Assembly: GCA_027487195.1 (NCBI GenBank)
Contig: JAIYEB010000180.1
Span: 1-14,592, forward strand
DNA from: Hyphomicrobiales bacterium
GTDB taxonomy: Bacteria > Pseudomonadota > Alphaproteobacteria > Rhizobiales > UBA4765
DNA length: 14,592 bases
Direction: 5' to 3'
Below, in pieces: positions 1 to 7,336 of the stretch (its first letter is position 1; each line of letters starts with the position of its first letter). The notes under the pieces were generated by a model that was given only the letters and a program-made list of their open reading frames with translations, searched no databases and was not told the DNA's origin. The translations under genes were made by a program, and so were the position numbers.

Positions 1-674
1 AGCATTTCCGGGAACGCATAGCCGGTCATGGCGCCGTCCGCACCGCGAACCATTTCATAGTCGAGGAACAGCCCGCCATTGCCGCACAGGATCGAAATCC
101 GGTTGGCTTCGCCGGCGGCTTCCCACTTGCGGATCGTCGTGATCTTGTCGAGACCCGGCCAATCCTCATGTTTCAGCATGACGCAGGAGGCATGTGCCTT
201 GACGATGCGCTTGATGACGGAGGGGGCCATCTGAACGGTTGTGACCAACGGGAAGTCCTGAAGGACCCAGGGGGTCTCCGCGCCAATCGCATCAACGGCC
301 TGTGCGAAGTAATTGACGATCTGGTCGTCGGTTCGCACCGACGCCGGCGGCGCAATCATGACGCCGGCCGAGCCCTCGCCCATGGCAGCGGTCGAGAGTT
401 CCTTCATCGCCGCAAAGCCAGGTGATGACACGCCGACGATCACGGGAACCCGGCTCTTCACCCGCGCGAGCACCCGGCGCACGAAGCTCAGTGATTCGGC
501 ATGGGTCAGCTTCGGAGCCTCGCCCATGATGCCGAGAATGGTCAGGCCGGTTGCACCCGCACCCAGAAACGCATCGACCATGCGATCTGTTGAGGCCTCA
601 TCAAGGGCGCCGGTGTCGTGAAACGGTGTCGGCGCTATCACATAGACGCCTTTGGCGGTGGTATCGAGACGCAT
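1..674 (-). CDS. DapA/DHDPS-family aldolase-like protein (partial, 3' end outside window)
   Basis: The 224 complete codons visible give the N-terminal and central part of a TIM-barrel lyase of the dihydrodipicolinate synthase/N-acetylneuraminate lyase family, usually about 300 residues. Seen: an N-terminal strand VIAPTPF (12-18), the family loop as GIMGE (48-52), a conserved-type stretch VPVIVGV (76-82), and the Schiff-base lysine candidate K168 in MLKHED. The usual DHDPS residues are altered: the Thr pair of GTTGE is Ile-Met, the YNxP tyrosine is Gln139 in LQDFP, and the proton-relay tyrosine region reads IAPPAS. It is therefore unlikely to make dihydrodipicolinate; another 2-keto-acid aldolase or dehydratase role is more plausible, substrate unknown. 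The start at 674 is supported by GGAG five bases upstream. It is divergent from the D-amino-acid transaminase gene across 88 bases. Confidence 0.85.
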   Translation of the reverse strand, partial: MRLDTTAKGVYVIAPTPFHDTGALDEASTDRMVDAFLGAGATGLTILGIMGEAPKLTHAESLSFVRRVLARVKSRVPVIVGVSSPGFAAMKELSTAAMGEGSAGVMIAPPASVRTDDQIVNYFAQAVDAIGAETPWVLQDFPLVTTVQMAPSVIKRIVKAHASCVMLKHEDWPGLDKITTIRKWEAAGEANRISILCGNGGLFLDYEMVRGADGAMTGYAFPEM

Positions 675-730
675 GTTCGCTCCATCCCTCAAGCGGCCCT
701 TGCCGCGCGATCAAACCGGCTTTAGCGCTT

Positions 731-743
731 TGAATGTCATTCA
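731..743. promoter_or_regulatory. 13-bp inverted repeat in divergent promoter (candidate operator)
   Basis: TGAATG-T-CATTCA is a perfect inverted repeat with a one-base centre. It lies in the 88-base gap between the divergent aldolase-like and transaminase genes, 19 bases before the transaminase start. This placement suits a dimeric regulator acting on one or both genes. No regulator gene is adjacent in the window, so the binder is unknown. Confidence 0.35.
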
Positions 744-762
744 CGCAACCTGATGAGGGTCC

Positions 763-1611
763 ATGTCACGCATTGCTTATGTCAACGGGGCCTTTGTGCC
801 GCTCGAGCAAGCCACAGTTTCAGTTATGGACCGTGGCTTCCTGTTCGCGGACGGGATCTATGAGGTGACGGCTGTCCTTGACGGCAAGCTCGTCGATTTT
901 GATCCCCATATCGTGCGCCTCGAGCGCTCGCTTGGGGAGTTGCAGATGGCGATGCCCATGTCGGGCGAGGCGTTCCGTGCGCTCCATGTCGAGTTGGCTG
1001 AGAAGAACGGGCTCAAGGAGGGCGGCATCTATCTCCAGATCACGCGCGGCGCATTCGAGCGGGATTTCACCTTCCCGAAGGAACCCATCCCGCAGACTGT
1101 CGTGATGTTCACGCAGGCCCGCGCGATCCGTCATGCGCCAGCGGCGAAGACCGGCATTCCCGTGATCACGGTGCCGGACATTCGCTGGAAGCGGCGCGAC
1201 ATCAAGTCGGTCGCGCTCCTGGCCCAGGTCCTGGCGAAGCAGGCGGCAGCTGCAGCGGGTGCTGTTGAAGCCTGGATGGTTGAGGACGGTGTGGTCACCG
1301 AGGGTGGCTCGTCCAATGCCTGGATCATCACGCGAGATGGCCGGATCGTGACCCGTCAGATCTCCAACGCAATTCTCGCGGGCTGCACCCGCAAATCCGT
1401 GATCCGGCTTGCGGAACTGTCCCAACTCAGGATCGAGGAGCGGCCGTTTACGGTCGAGGAGGCCATGAACGCCGCCGAAGCTTTCATTACGTCGGCTTCG
1501 AGCTTTGTCATGCCCGTGGTGACGATTGATGGCACCGTCATTGGCGATGGTAAGCCCGGCCCGATTGCGACCAAGTTGCGCGAGATCTATCTCGATTACG
1601 CAACGGCCTGA
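763..1611 (+). CDS. dat: D-amino-acid transaminase (class IV PLP aminotransferase)
   Basis: This cytosolic PLP enzyme moves the amino group of D-amino acids to 2-oxoglutarate, giving D-glutamate and a keto acid. The 282-residue length matches the family. Seen: N-terminal YVNG (6-9), DRGFLFADGIYE (23-34), the PLP lysine K148 in RRDIKS, and the phosphate/PLP region EGGSSNAW (180-187), followed by a C-terminal class IV segment with the ITSASSFVMPV motif (242-252). The DRGxxFxDGxYE and DIKS motifs favour D-alanine-type transaminase over branched-chain aminotransferase or aminodeoxychorismate lyase. GAGGG lies just upstream of the ATG. The gene is divergent from the aldolase-like gene and near the racemase/hydantoinase genes, which suggests use of D-amino acids made by that pathway; this link is inference. 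Exact substrate range cannot be told. Confidence 0.88.
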   Translation: MSRIAYVNGAFVPLEQATVSVMDRGFLFADGIYEVTAVLDGKLVDFDPHIVRLERSLGELQMAMPMSGEAFRALHVELAEKNGLKEGGIYLQITRGAFERDFTFPKEPIPQTVVMFTQARAIRHAPAAKTGIPVITVPDIRWKRRDIKSVALLAQVLAKQAAAAAGAVEAWMVEDGVVTEGGSSNAWIITRDGRIVTRQISNAILAGCTRKSVIRLAELSQLRIEERPFTVEEAMNAAEAFITSASSFVMPVVTIDGTVIGDGKPGPIATKLREIYLDYATA

Positions 1612-1729
1612 GGCGCGCGGCGCAAGCCGCCGTCTGAGGCTTTTGTCAGCGAGGGCGTGGCAAGGACGCCTTCGCAGAGGAACCTTGTCTGGTGAGGCAA
1701 GCGCGCACGTGGGTCTTGCTCAAGCGACC

Positions 1730-2110
1730 TCAACACCAGGGTTGGCGCCTGCCATCCCAGCGGCGCGCCAGCCCTTCATTGACAAGGCGGTCGCCGACAT
1801 CGCGGCCATTGACCGATATGCGGGCAAGTGTTCGGCCGAAGCGGTCTTCCCCCTCGCGCCGAACCACGGCTGGCCCCTCGGCCAGGAGGCCCCGGAGCCG
1901 ATCTGTGGCTAGCCGGCCAAGCCGCGCTTCTGACTCACACTGCGCGTGACGCACCTCGGGGGCATCGACATTCGCGATTCGGATGCGCTCACCCGACAGG
2001 AGCACGGTGTCGCCATCGACAATCGTAAACAGCGCATGCGCCTCATCTGTCGGGCGCACCGACAGTAGAAGCGCAAACATCGCGAGAAGGAGCAGACGCA
2101 TGAGCGCCAT
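1730..2110 (-). CDS. Exported thermonuclease-like (SNase-fold) protein
   Basis: A short protein of 126 residues with a hydrophobic N-terminal segment (4-17) and an AxA-type cleavage site near 24-26, so probably secreted to the periplasm. The rest is a compact staphylococcal-nuclease OB-fold: VDGDT (31-35, Ca-ligand Asp34), RIRIANVDAPE (42-52, with Arg44, Asp49 and Glu52 matching the nuclease Arg35, Asp40 and Glu43), DRFGRTLARI (89-98, Arg93 matching Arg87), and NEGLARRW (111-118). All catalytic positions appear present, so it should be an active Ca-dependent phosphodiesterase. An alternative start at Met4 (2101) is possible; neither has a clear Shine-Dalgarno. It lies 56 bases downstream of the racemase on the same strand and may share its transcript, though no functional link is obvious. 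Confidence 0.85.
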   Translation of the reverse strand: MALMRLLLLAMFALLLSVRPTDEAHALFTIVDGDTVLLSGERIRIANVDAPEVRHAQCESEARLGRLATDRLRGLLAEGPAVVRREGEDRFGRTLARISVNGRDVGDRLVNEGLARRWDGRRQPWC

Positions 2111-2166
2111 GTGGCGCGATGAGAGGTTACGACAAGGTGAAGACCGCGCCCGTGGTCCGATGCGCC

Positions 2167-2841
2167 TTAACGCGCGCCGATCTGGCCACTGCCGACGATA
2201 ACCGCGCCGATTGCCATCGCTACGGCGGATTGGGTCGGATCAATGACGGGGATGCCCAGAGCGCTTTCGAGTGGGGCGCGATGGCGCGCCATGCCAGCGC
2301 AGCCCATGACAATGGCTTCGGCCTTGTCGAGGTCACGCAGCGCCGTTCCAACTGCAATCATCCGCGCGAGGGTGCCTTCGCCGGATGCGGTTTCCGCAAC
2401 CGACATGTCAAGCGCACGTTCTCCAACGCATCGCTCGATCACGCCCATCTGGCGCATGTAGCGCAGGTGCCGCTTGATCGAGACATCGCGGATCGCGATG
2501 ACGCCGAAGCGGTCGGCGCGCGCCAGCGCATCAAGCATCCCGCAGGCCGCAATGCCGAACACCGGACGCGGTGTCGCTTCGCGCGCAATGTAGAGGCCCG
2601 GGTCGGAGTAGCACGCGATCACGTAGGCAGACGCCGGGTTGGCAGCGATGAAACGCGCAAGCATGGGGCCAGCACCATCGACATGGGCCTGGCTTTCGAT
2701 CCCGAACGGGCCGTCATCAAGCTGGACGCAGGTGAGCCGCGGCAGGCCCGGCGCGCGAAAGCCAGCGACCGCAGCATCAAGTCCGGATGTGACGGCCGGA
2801 TTGGAATTCGGATTGATGATGAGGATTTCGGGTTCGACCAT
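2167..2841 (-). CDS. Hydantoin racemase / Asp-Glu racemase superfamily protein
   Basis: A 224-residue two-domain racemase of the Asp/Glu/hydantoin racemase superfamily, which uses two cysteines as acid and base without cofactor. Seen: the N-terminal INPNSNP (9-15) typical of hydantoin racemases, first catalytic cysteine C77 in IACYSDPG, a PVFGI strand (93-97), and second catalytic cysteine C181 in VMGCAGM. The C77/C181 spacing and the length fit hydantoin racemase well; allantoin racemase or maleate isomerase-like enzymes are close relatives. It is divergent from the dihydropyrimidinase/hydantoinase gene with 76 bases between starts, the arrangement expected if racemase and ring-opening enzyme act together on 5-substituted hydantoins. 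A palindrome in that gap may coordinate the two. Start at 2841 is preceded by a purine-rich GAGAA. Confidence 0.85.
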   Translation of the reverse strand: MVEPEILIINPNSNPAVTSGLDAAVAGFRAPGLPRLTCVQLDDGPFGIESQAHVDGAGPMLARFIAANPASAYVIACYSDPGLYIAREATPRPVFGIAACGMLDALARADRFGVIAIRDVSIKRHLRYMRQMGVIERCVGERALDMSVAETASGEGTLARMIAVGTALRDLDKAEAIVMGCAGMARHRAPLESALGIPVIDPTQSAVAMAIGAVIVGSGQIGAR

Positions 2842-2873
2842 GTTTTTCTCGCAGTGCGCCTGTTTTCTGTCCT

Positions 2874-2891
2874 AACCTGTCCGGACAGTTT
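2874..2891. promoter_or_regulatory. 18-bp near-perfect palindrome between divergent racemase and hydantoinase (candidate operator)
   Basis: The core CTGTCCGGACAG (2877-2888) is a perfect 12-bp palindrome; flanking AA/TT extends it to 18 bp with one mismatched pair. A further CTGTCC half-site copy lies just upstream (2867-2872). The TGT...ACA form resembles operators of GntR-family regulators, but no regulator gene is in the window. Its position, 26 bases before the hydantoinase start and 32 from the racemase start, suits control of both genes. Confidence 0.5.
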
Positions 2892-2917
2892 GGTCGACTG
2901 AAACGGAGTGAAGACGC

Positions 2918-4306
2918 ATGAAGCCCTACGATCTCATCATCCGCGGCGGAACAGTTGCGACGGCATCACAGACCTTCAAGGCGGATGTCGCCATTCGCGG
3001 CGAGGCCATTGCTGCTGTTGGTCGCGGGCTTGGACCGGCGCGACGCGAGATCGACGCAACGGGCCGCGTTGTTGTGCCGGGTGGTGTCGATAGCCACACC
3101 CATATCGAGCAGTTGACCGCGGCAGGCATCATGAACGCTGACAGTTTCGAGACAGCGACCAGGGCGGCTGTCCAGGGCGGAACGACGAGTGTCATTTCCT
3201 TTGCAGCGCAGCATGTTGGCATGTCGCTGGCCAAGGTTGTTGACGATTACGCGGCTCTTGCGGGTCGTGGCGCCGTCATCGATCATGCTTTCCACCTACT
3301 GCTCGCCGATCCGACGCCGGATGTGCTCGCACGGGAGGTGCCCCAGCTTGTGCGGGCTGGCCACACCTCACTCAAGGTGTTCATGACCTATGACCGTCTC
3401 CGGCTTGATGATGAAAAGCTGCTCGACGTACTTCAGGCCGCAAAGGACAATGGCGCGCTGGTCATGGCGCATTGCGAGAACCATGGGATGATCCGCTGGA
3501 TGGCGGACCGGCTGGTCGCCCAGGGGCAGACAGCCCCCAAATTCCACGCTGCAGCCCATATGCGGGCGTCCGAGCCCGAGGCCATCAATCGTTTCATCAC
3601 GCTGGCGCGCCATGTCGGGCAAAAGGTGATGATCTTCCATGTCTCTACCGCTGAAGGGGCTGCGATTGTGCGTCAGGCGCGCGGCGAGGGGGCTGACGTT
3701 GAGGCCGAGACCTGCCCGCAATATCTGTTCTTGACGGGCAAGGATCTTGACCGGCCGGGCAATGAAGGCGCGCGGTACGTCTTCTCGCCACCCCCGCGCG
3801 AGCGTTCAGACCAGGAAGCCCTTTGGCGGGCGCTGGCGCTCGGCGATCTCCAGACCGTTTCCTCAGACCATGCGCCGTTTGCCTTTGACCAGACCGGCAA
3901 GCTTAGAAACAGCCTCAACCCGACGTTCAAGCAGATACCCTCCGGCCTTCCGGGTCTGGCAACGCGCCTTCCTCTGCTGTTTGACGCTGTCGTGTCGAAG
4001 AAGCGCTTTGGCTTGCCGGAGTTCGTGCGCTGGAGCGCAAGCGAGCCGGCCCGGATCTACGGCCTGACCACCAAGGGTGTGATTGCGCCGGGCTATGACG
4101 CCGACATTGCCATCTGGGACCCCAAGCGCCGGGTGACGCTGGCTGACGGTCCGATCCACGGGCTTGCGGGCTATACGCCATTCGCAGGACGAACGGTCAC
4201 GGGCTGGCCGGAAACAGTATTGTCCCGGGGGCGGGTGATCCTTGAAGGCGGCGAGGTGACGGCGCAGGCCGGCTCCGGCCAAATGCTGCTTCGAAAGGCG
4301 GGTTGA
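2918..4306 (+). CDS. Dihydropyrimidinase / D-hydantoinase-type amidohydrolase
   Basis: This cytosolic binuclear-metal enzyme opens cyclic amide rings (dihydropyrimidines, hydantoins) to N-carbamoyl amino acids. The 462-residue length fits the family. Metal ligands are visible: H60 and H62 in DSHTHIE, the carboxylated lysine K153 in SLKVFMTY, H185 in MAHCEN, H241 in IFHVST, and D317 in SSDHAPF. ETCPQYL (264-270) and SGLPGLATRLPLL (342-354) are further family landmarks, and the C-terminal small domain has IAPGYDADIAIWD. It is not dihydroorotase or allantoinase-like in the K/H spacing, but the true ring substrate and stereospecificity cannot be read. Start is supported by GGAG about ten bases upstream. 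The M20 deacylase gene follows after 34 bases, implying one transcript. Confidence 0.88.
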   Translation: MKPYDLIIRGGTVATASQTFKADVAIRGEAIAAVGRGLGPARREIDATGRVVVPGGVDSHTHIEQLTAAGIMNADSFETATRAAVQGGTTSVISFAAQHVGMSLAKVVDDYAALAGRGAVIDHAFHLLLADPTPDVLAREVPQLVRAGHTSLKVFMTYDRLRLDDEKLLDVLQAAKDNGALVMAHCENHGMIRWMADRLVAQGQTAPKFHAAAHMRASEPEAINRFITLARHVGQKVMIFHVSTAEGAAIVRQARGEGADVEAETCPQYLFLTGKDLDRPGNEGARYVFSPPPRERSDQEALWRALALGDLQTVSSDHAPFAFDQTGKLRNSLNPTFKQIPSGLPGLATRLPLLFDAVVSKKRFGLPEFVRWSASEPARIYGLTTKGVIAPGYDADIAIWDPKRRVTLADGPIHGLAGYTPFAGRTVTGWPETVLSRGRVILEGGEVTAQAGSGQMLLRKAG

Positions 4307-4340
4307 GCCCTGCCTAACGAAAGCCTCTGGACAGCATGCC

Positions 4341-5639
4341 ATGCCCTGCGCAACACTTCAGCCAATGACCCTTCGTGATCGCATTGCCAGCCGCGTTGAT
4401 AGCCTCCAGGACCGCCTTGTTGCGCTCACCCAGGATCTGATCAGAATACCGACGCTGAACCCGCCAGGGGATGCGTATGTGCCTTGCGCCGAGCTGATTG
4501 GCGCGCACATGCAGCGTCTTGGCTTCACGATCGAATATGTGCGCGGGCATGGCACGCCCGGCGACAGTGACCAGCACCCGCGTATGAACGTGGTTGCCCG
4601 ACGGGAAGGGGCCCGCCCGGGCCCGTGCGTCCATTTCAATGGCCACATTGACGTGGTTGCGGTTGGCGAGGGCTGGACCTTCGATCCGTTCGGCGGTCAG
4701 GTCCATGATGGCAAGGTCTATGGGCGCGGTGCATGCGACATGAAGGGTGGCCTTGCAGCCGCGATGATTGCGGTTGAGGCGCTGATTGCCGAATGCCCTG
4801 ACTTTGCTGGCGCGCTGGAGATCTCCGGAACGGTTGATGAGGAATCCGGCGGGTATGGCGGCGTGGCCTATCTTGCCTCGAAAGGCTACTTTTCAAAGCC
4901 GCGCGTCGACCACGTGATTATTCCAGAGCCACTCAATGTCGATCGGGTCTGCCTTGGTCATCGCGGCGTTTGGTGGGCGAAGATCGAGACCAAGGGGCGG
5001 ATTGCGCACGGGTCCATGCCGTTCCTTGGCGATAGCGCCATTCGACACATGTCGGCGCTGCTGGAGCGCTTTGAGCATGATCTGTTCCCGAAACTCGCGC
5101 AAAAGCGCACGGAAATGCCGGTTGTGCCTCCGGGTGCGCGCGCCTCAACCATGAATATCAATTCGATCCATGGTGGGCTTGGCGAGGACTTTTCCGGTTT
5201 TCCCTCGGCTGTGGTGGCTGACAGCTGCCGCCTTGTGATTGATCGGCGCTATCTCCTGGAAGAGACGCTTGAAGAGGTGCGCGGCGAAGTCATCGGCATC
5301 CTTGGCGATCTTGCCGAGAAGCGTCCAGGTTTTCGCTACGAGATCGAGGACATGTGGGACGTGCCGCCGACCATGACACCTGTCGATGCGCCGGTTGTGC
5401 AAACGGTTTCGGACGAGATCTATCGTCTTTTCGATCGCGCAGCCGAGCACGTGATCTCGCCAGGCACATATGACCAAAAACATGTCTGGCGCATTGGTCA
5501 TTTGCGCGATTGTATTGCGTATGGGCCCGGTGTGCTCGATCTTGCGCATCAGCCGGACGAATGGATCGGCATTGACGACATGGTTGCATCAGCCAAGATC
5601 ATGGCACTGTCGGCCGCGCGATTGACGGGTAATCTGTAG
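4341..5639 (+). CDS. M20-family ArgE/DapE-type deacylase (amidohydrolase)
   Basis: A 432-residue zinc-dependent amidohydrolase releasing an amino acid from an N-acyl (or possibly N-carbamoyl) derivative in the cytosol. Seen: NGHIDVV (100-106; ligand H102, D104), GRGACDMKGG (128-137; bridging D133), DEESGG (166-171; general base E167, ligand E168), PEP (195-197; E196), the lid-domain histidine H223 in GRIAHGSMP, and the late ligand H403 in LAHQPDEWIGIDDM. The HxD...DGxxYGRGxxDMKGG pattern is ArgE/DapE-like and not the pattern of classical M20 N-carbamoyl-L-amino-acid hydrolases. Its place after the hydantoinase suggests it may do the carbamoylase step, but this is inference. Met9 (4365) is an alternative start; neither start has a strong Shine-Dalgarno. 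Confidence 0.85.
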   Translation: MPCATLQPMTLRDRIASRVDSLQDRLVALTQDLIRIPTLNPPGDAYVPCAELIGAHMQRLGFTIEYVRGHGTPGDSDQHPRMNVVARREGARPGPCVHFNGHIDVVAVGEGWTFDPFGGQVHDGKVYGRGACDMKGGLAAAMIAVEALIAECPDFAGALEISGTVDEESGGYGGVAYLASKGYFSKPRVDHVIIPEPLNVDRVCLGHRGVWWAKIETKGRIAHGSMPFLGDSAIRHMSALLERFEHDLFPKLAQKRTEMPVVPPGARASTMNINSIHGGLGEDFSGFPSAVVADSCRLVIDRRYLLEETLEEVRGEVIGILGDLAEKRPGFRYEIEDMWDVPPTMTPVDAPVVQTVSDEIYRLFDRAAEHVISPGTYDQKHVWRIGHLRDCIAYGPGVLDLAHQPDEWIGIDDMVASAKIMALSAARLTGNL

Positions 5640-5681
5640 CAAAGTGCAGTCGATCAAGAGCTGCGCCAGGGGAGACGGGAA

Positions 5682-7166
5682 ATGCTGAAACTGATCCGTG
5701 TACTGCTTCTTGCGGGGCTTGCGCTGATGATTGCGCCGCCTTCGAACGCGCAACCGAGAAACAACCTCGTGGTTGGCATGGCGCTTGAGCCGCCCCATCT
5801 CGATCCAACCGCAGGCGCTGCCGCCGCCATTCGCGAAGTCGTTTACGCGAACCTGTTCGAGGGTCTGGTGCGCATGGATGGCGCTGGCGCCATTCGTCCT
5901 GCGCTTGCGCGCTCATGGACCATCTCGCCTGACAGTCTCGTCTACACCTTCACGTTAGCGCCCAACGTGCGCTTTCATGACGGAAATCCCATGACGGCTG
6001 AGGATGTGAAGTTCTCGTTCGAGCGTGCCGTCGCTGAAGGCAGTGTCAACGCCCAGCGCCAGCTTTTCGAACCGATCCAAACGGTTGAAGCGGTGGATGC
6101 GACAACCGTGCGCATCACCCTGAAGCGCCCGACCGGGCACTTCCTGTTCAACCTGACATGGGGCGACATGGTGATTGTCGGGCGCCAGTCCGCCGCCAAC
6201 AACCGCGCGACACCTGTTGGCACTGGCCCATTCCGGTTCGCCCGTCGTGTTCAGGGGGATCGGGTCGAGCTGACGCGCTTTGATGGCTATTGGGGCACGC
6301 CCGCAGCCCTTCAGTCGGTGACCTTCCGGTTCATTTCAGATCCAACCGCCTCGATTGCAGCGATGCTTGCAGGAGATGTCGACAGCTTCCCGAACTTCCC
6401 GGCTCCCGAAGCGCTCGGTGCGCTGCGCGCGGACCCACGCTTTCGGGTTGTGGTTGGCAATACCGAGGGCGAGACGATCCTTGCGATGAACAACACGAAG
6501 GCTCCCTTCAATGATGTGCGCGTGCGCCGCGCGATCAGCCACGCCATCAACCGCCGCGCGATCATCGATGGTGCGATGTTTGGCTTTGGCACACCGATTG
6601 GCACGCACTTCTCGCCAACACATCCGGCCTATGTCGATCTGACCGGGACCTATGCCTTTGATGTGGCACGTTCGCGCGCCCTTCTGGCCGAGGCCGGTGT
6701 CACCACGCCCCTGCGCGTGACGCTCCGGTTGCCGCCGCCGGCCTATGCACGCCGTTCGGGCGAAATCATCCAGGCGCAGCTGCGCGCTGTTGGCATCGAG
6801 GTCGAGATCCTTCCGGTCGAGTGGGCGCAATGGCTTGAGCAGGTGTTCCGCAATCGCGACTATGACATGTCCATCGTGGCGCACACCGAGCCCATGGATA
6901 TCGAGATCTATGCGCGCGACACCTACTACTTCAATTACCGGTCCGACCGGCTGCGTGAGACCATGGCCGAGTTGACCCGGACCGTTGATGAGACGGCGCG
7001 CAACGGCCTTCTGCAGCAGGCACAGCGCATCATCACGGAAGATGCGGTCAACGTGTACATGTTCATGCTGCCCAAGATCGGCGTCTGGAACAGCCGCGTT
7101 CAGGGCCAGTGGGAGAATTCGCCCATGCAGGCGAACGACGTGACCGGCGTGCGCTGGGCGAACTGA
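5682..7166 (+). CDS. ABC transporter periplasmic substrate-binding protein, family 5 (DppA/OppA-like)
   Basis: A 494-residue family-5 solute-binding protein, the kind serving dipeptide, oligopeptide, nickel or opine importers. A signal peptide is clear: charged start, hydrophobic core (6-18) and SNA cleavage near residue 23, without a lipobox cysteine, so the mature protein should be soluble in the periplasm. Family landmarks seen: LEPPHLDPT near the mature start, LARSW followed by YTFTLAPNVRFHDGNPMTAEDVKFSFER, GTGPFRF, and VRRAISHAINRRAI. GGGGAG lies about eight bases before the ATG. It starts 42 bases after the deacylase gene and precedes two cognate permease genes. By context its cargo may be the peptide-like or cyclic-amide substrate of the upstream enzymes; sequence alone does not identify the ligand. 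Confidence 0.9.
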   Translation: MLKLIRVLLLAGLALMIAPPSNAQPRNNLVVGMALEPPHLDPTAGAAAAIREVVYANLFEGLVRMDGAGAIRPALARSWTISPDSLVYTFTLAPNVRFHDGNPMTAEDVKFSFERAVAEGSVNAQRQLFEPIQTVEAVDATTVRITLKRPTGHFLFNLTWGDMVIVGRQSAANNRATPVGTGPFRFARRVQGDRVELTRFDGYWGTPAALQSVTFRFISDPTASIAAMLAGDVDSFPNFPAPEALGALRADPRFRVVVGNTEGETILAMNNTKAPFNDVRVRRAISHAINRRAIIDGAMFGFGTPIGTHFSPTHPAYVDLTGTYAFDVARSRALLAEAGVTTPLRVTLRLPPPAYARRSGEIIQAQLRAVGIEVEILPVEWAQWLEQVFRNRDYDMSIVAHTEPMDIEIYARDTYYFNYRSDRLRETMAELTRTVDETARNGLLQQAQRIITEDAVNVYMFMLPKIGVWNSRVQGQWENSPMQANDVTGVRWAN

Positions 7167-7336
7167 GGCATTTGGCATGGCGCGCAAGATGGAGCCCCGG
7201 TTTTGCGCGCCGTTGATCCAGGCGTCGAGGCCTCGGAGCGACGGTTTGTTCGAACCGAAGCAACATGCCGGCCTGGGCGCGCTGTGACAGCAGCGATCCC
7301 ACTTGCCCGATGCAGCCTCGGGCCTGAGGCGATCTG
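7167..7336 (+). promoter_or_regulatory. Intercistronic region with stacked inverted repeats between binding-protein and permease genes
   Basis: This 170-base gap is long for a transporter operon and holds four inverted repeats: GGCGCGCAA/TTGCGCGCC (7179-7187 with 7203-7211, 9-bp perfect stem); the palindrome CGAGGCCTCG (7226-7235); CGGTT/AACCG (7242-7246 with 7253-7257); and GCCTC/GAGGC (7315-7319 with 7326-7330). The last stem includes GAGG, the Shine-Dalgarno candidate of the permease gene. The first stem follows the binding-protein stop and has no U-run, so it is better read as a 3' mRNA-stabilising structure than a strong terminator. Expected effect: more binding protein than permease. 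Confidence 0.5.

Noticed and set aside
1617..1630. Hairpin GCGGC-GCAA-GCCGC after the transaminase stop as a terminator
   Set aside because: Only a 5-bp stem and no adjacent U-run (TTTT begins ten bases later); not strong enough to call.
2119..2901. 260-residue open frame opposite the racemase
   Set aside because: The minus-strand racemase has both catalytic cysteines and family motifs; the plus frame has none.
4341..5639. Calling the M20 enzyme an N-carbamoyl-L-amino-acid hydrolase
   Set aside because: Its HIDVV...DGKVYGRGACDMKGG pattern is ArgE/DapE-type; the carbamoylase role rests only on context.
6336..7187. 283-residue open frame opposite the substrate-binding protein
   Set aside because: Antisense to an unmistakable family-5 binding protein and no recognisable domain.
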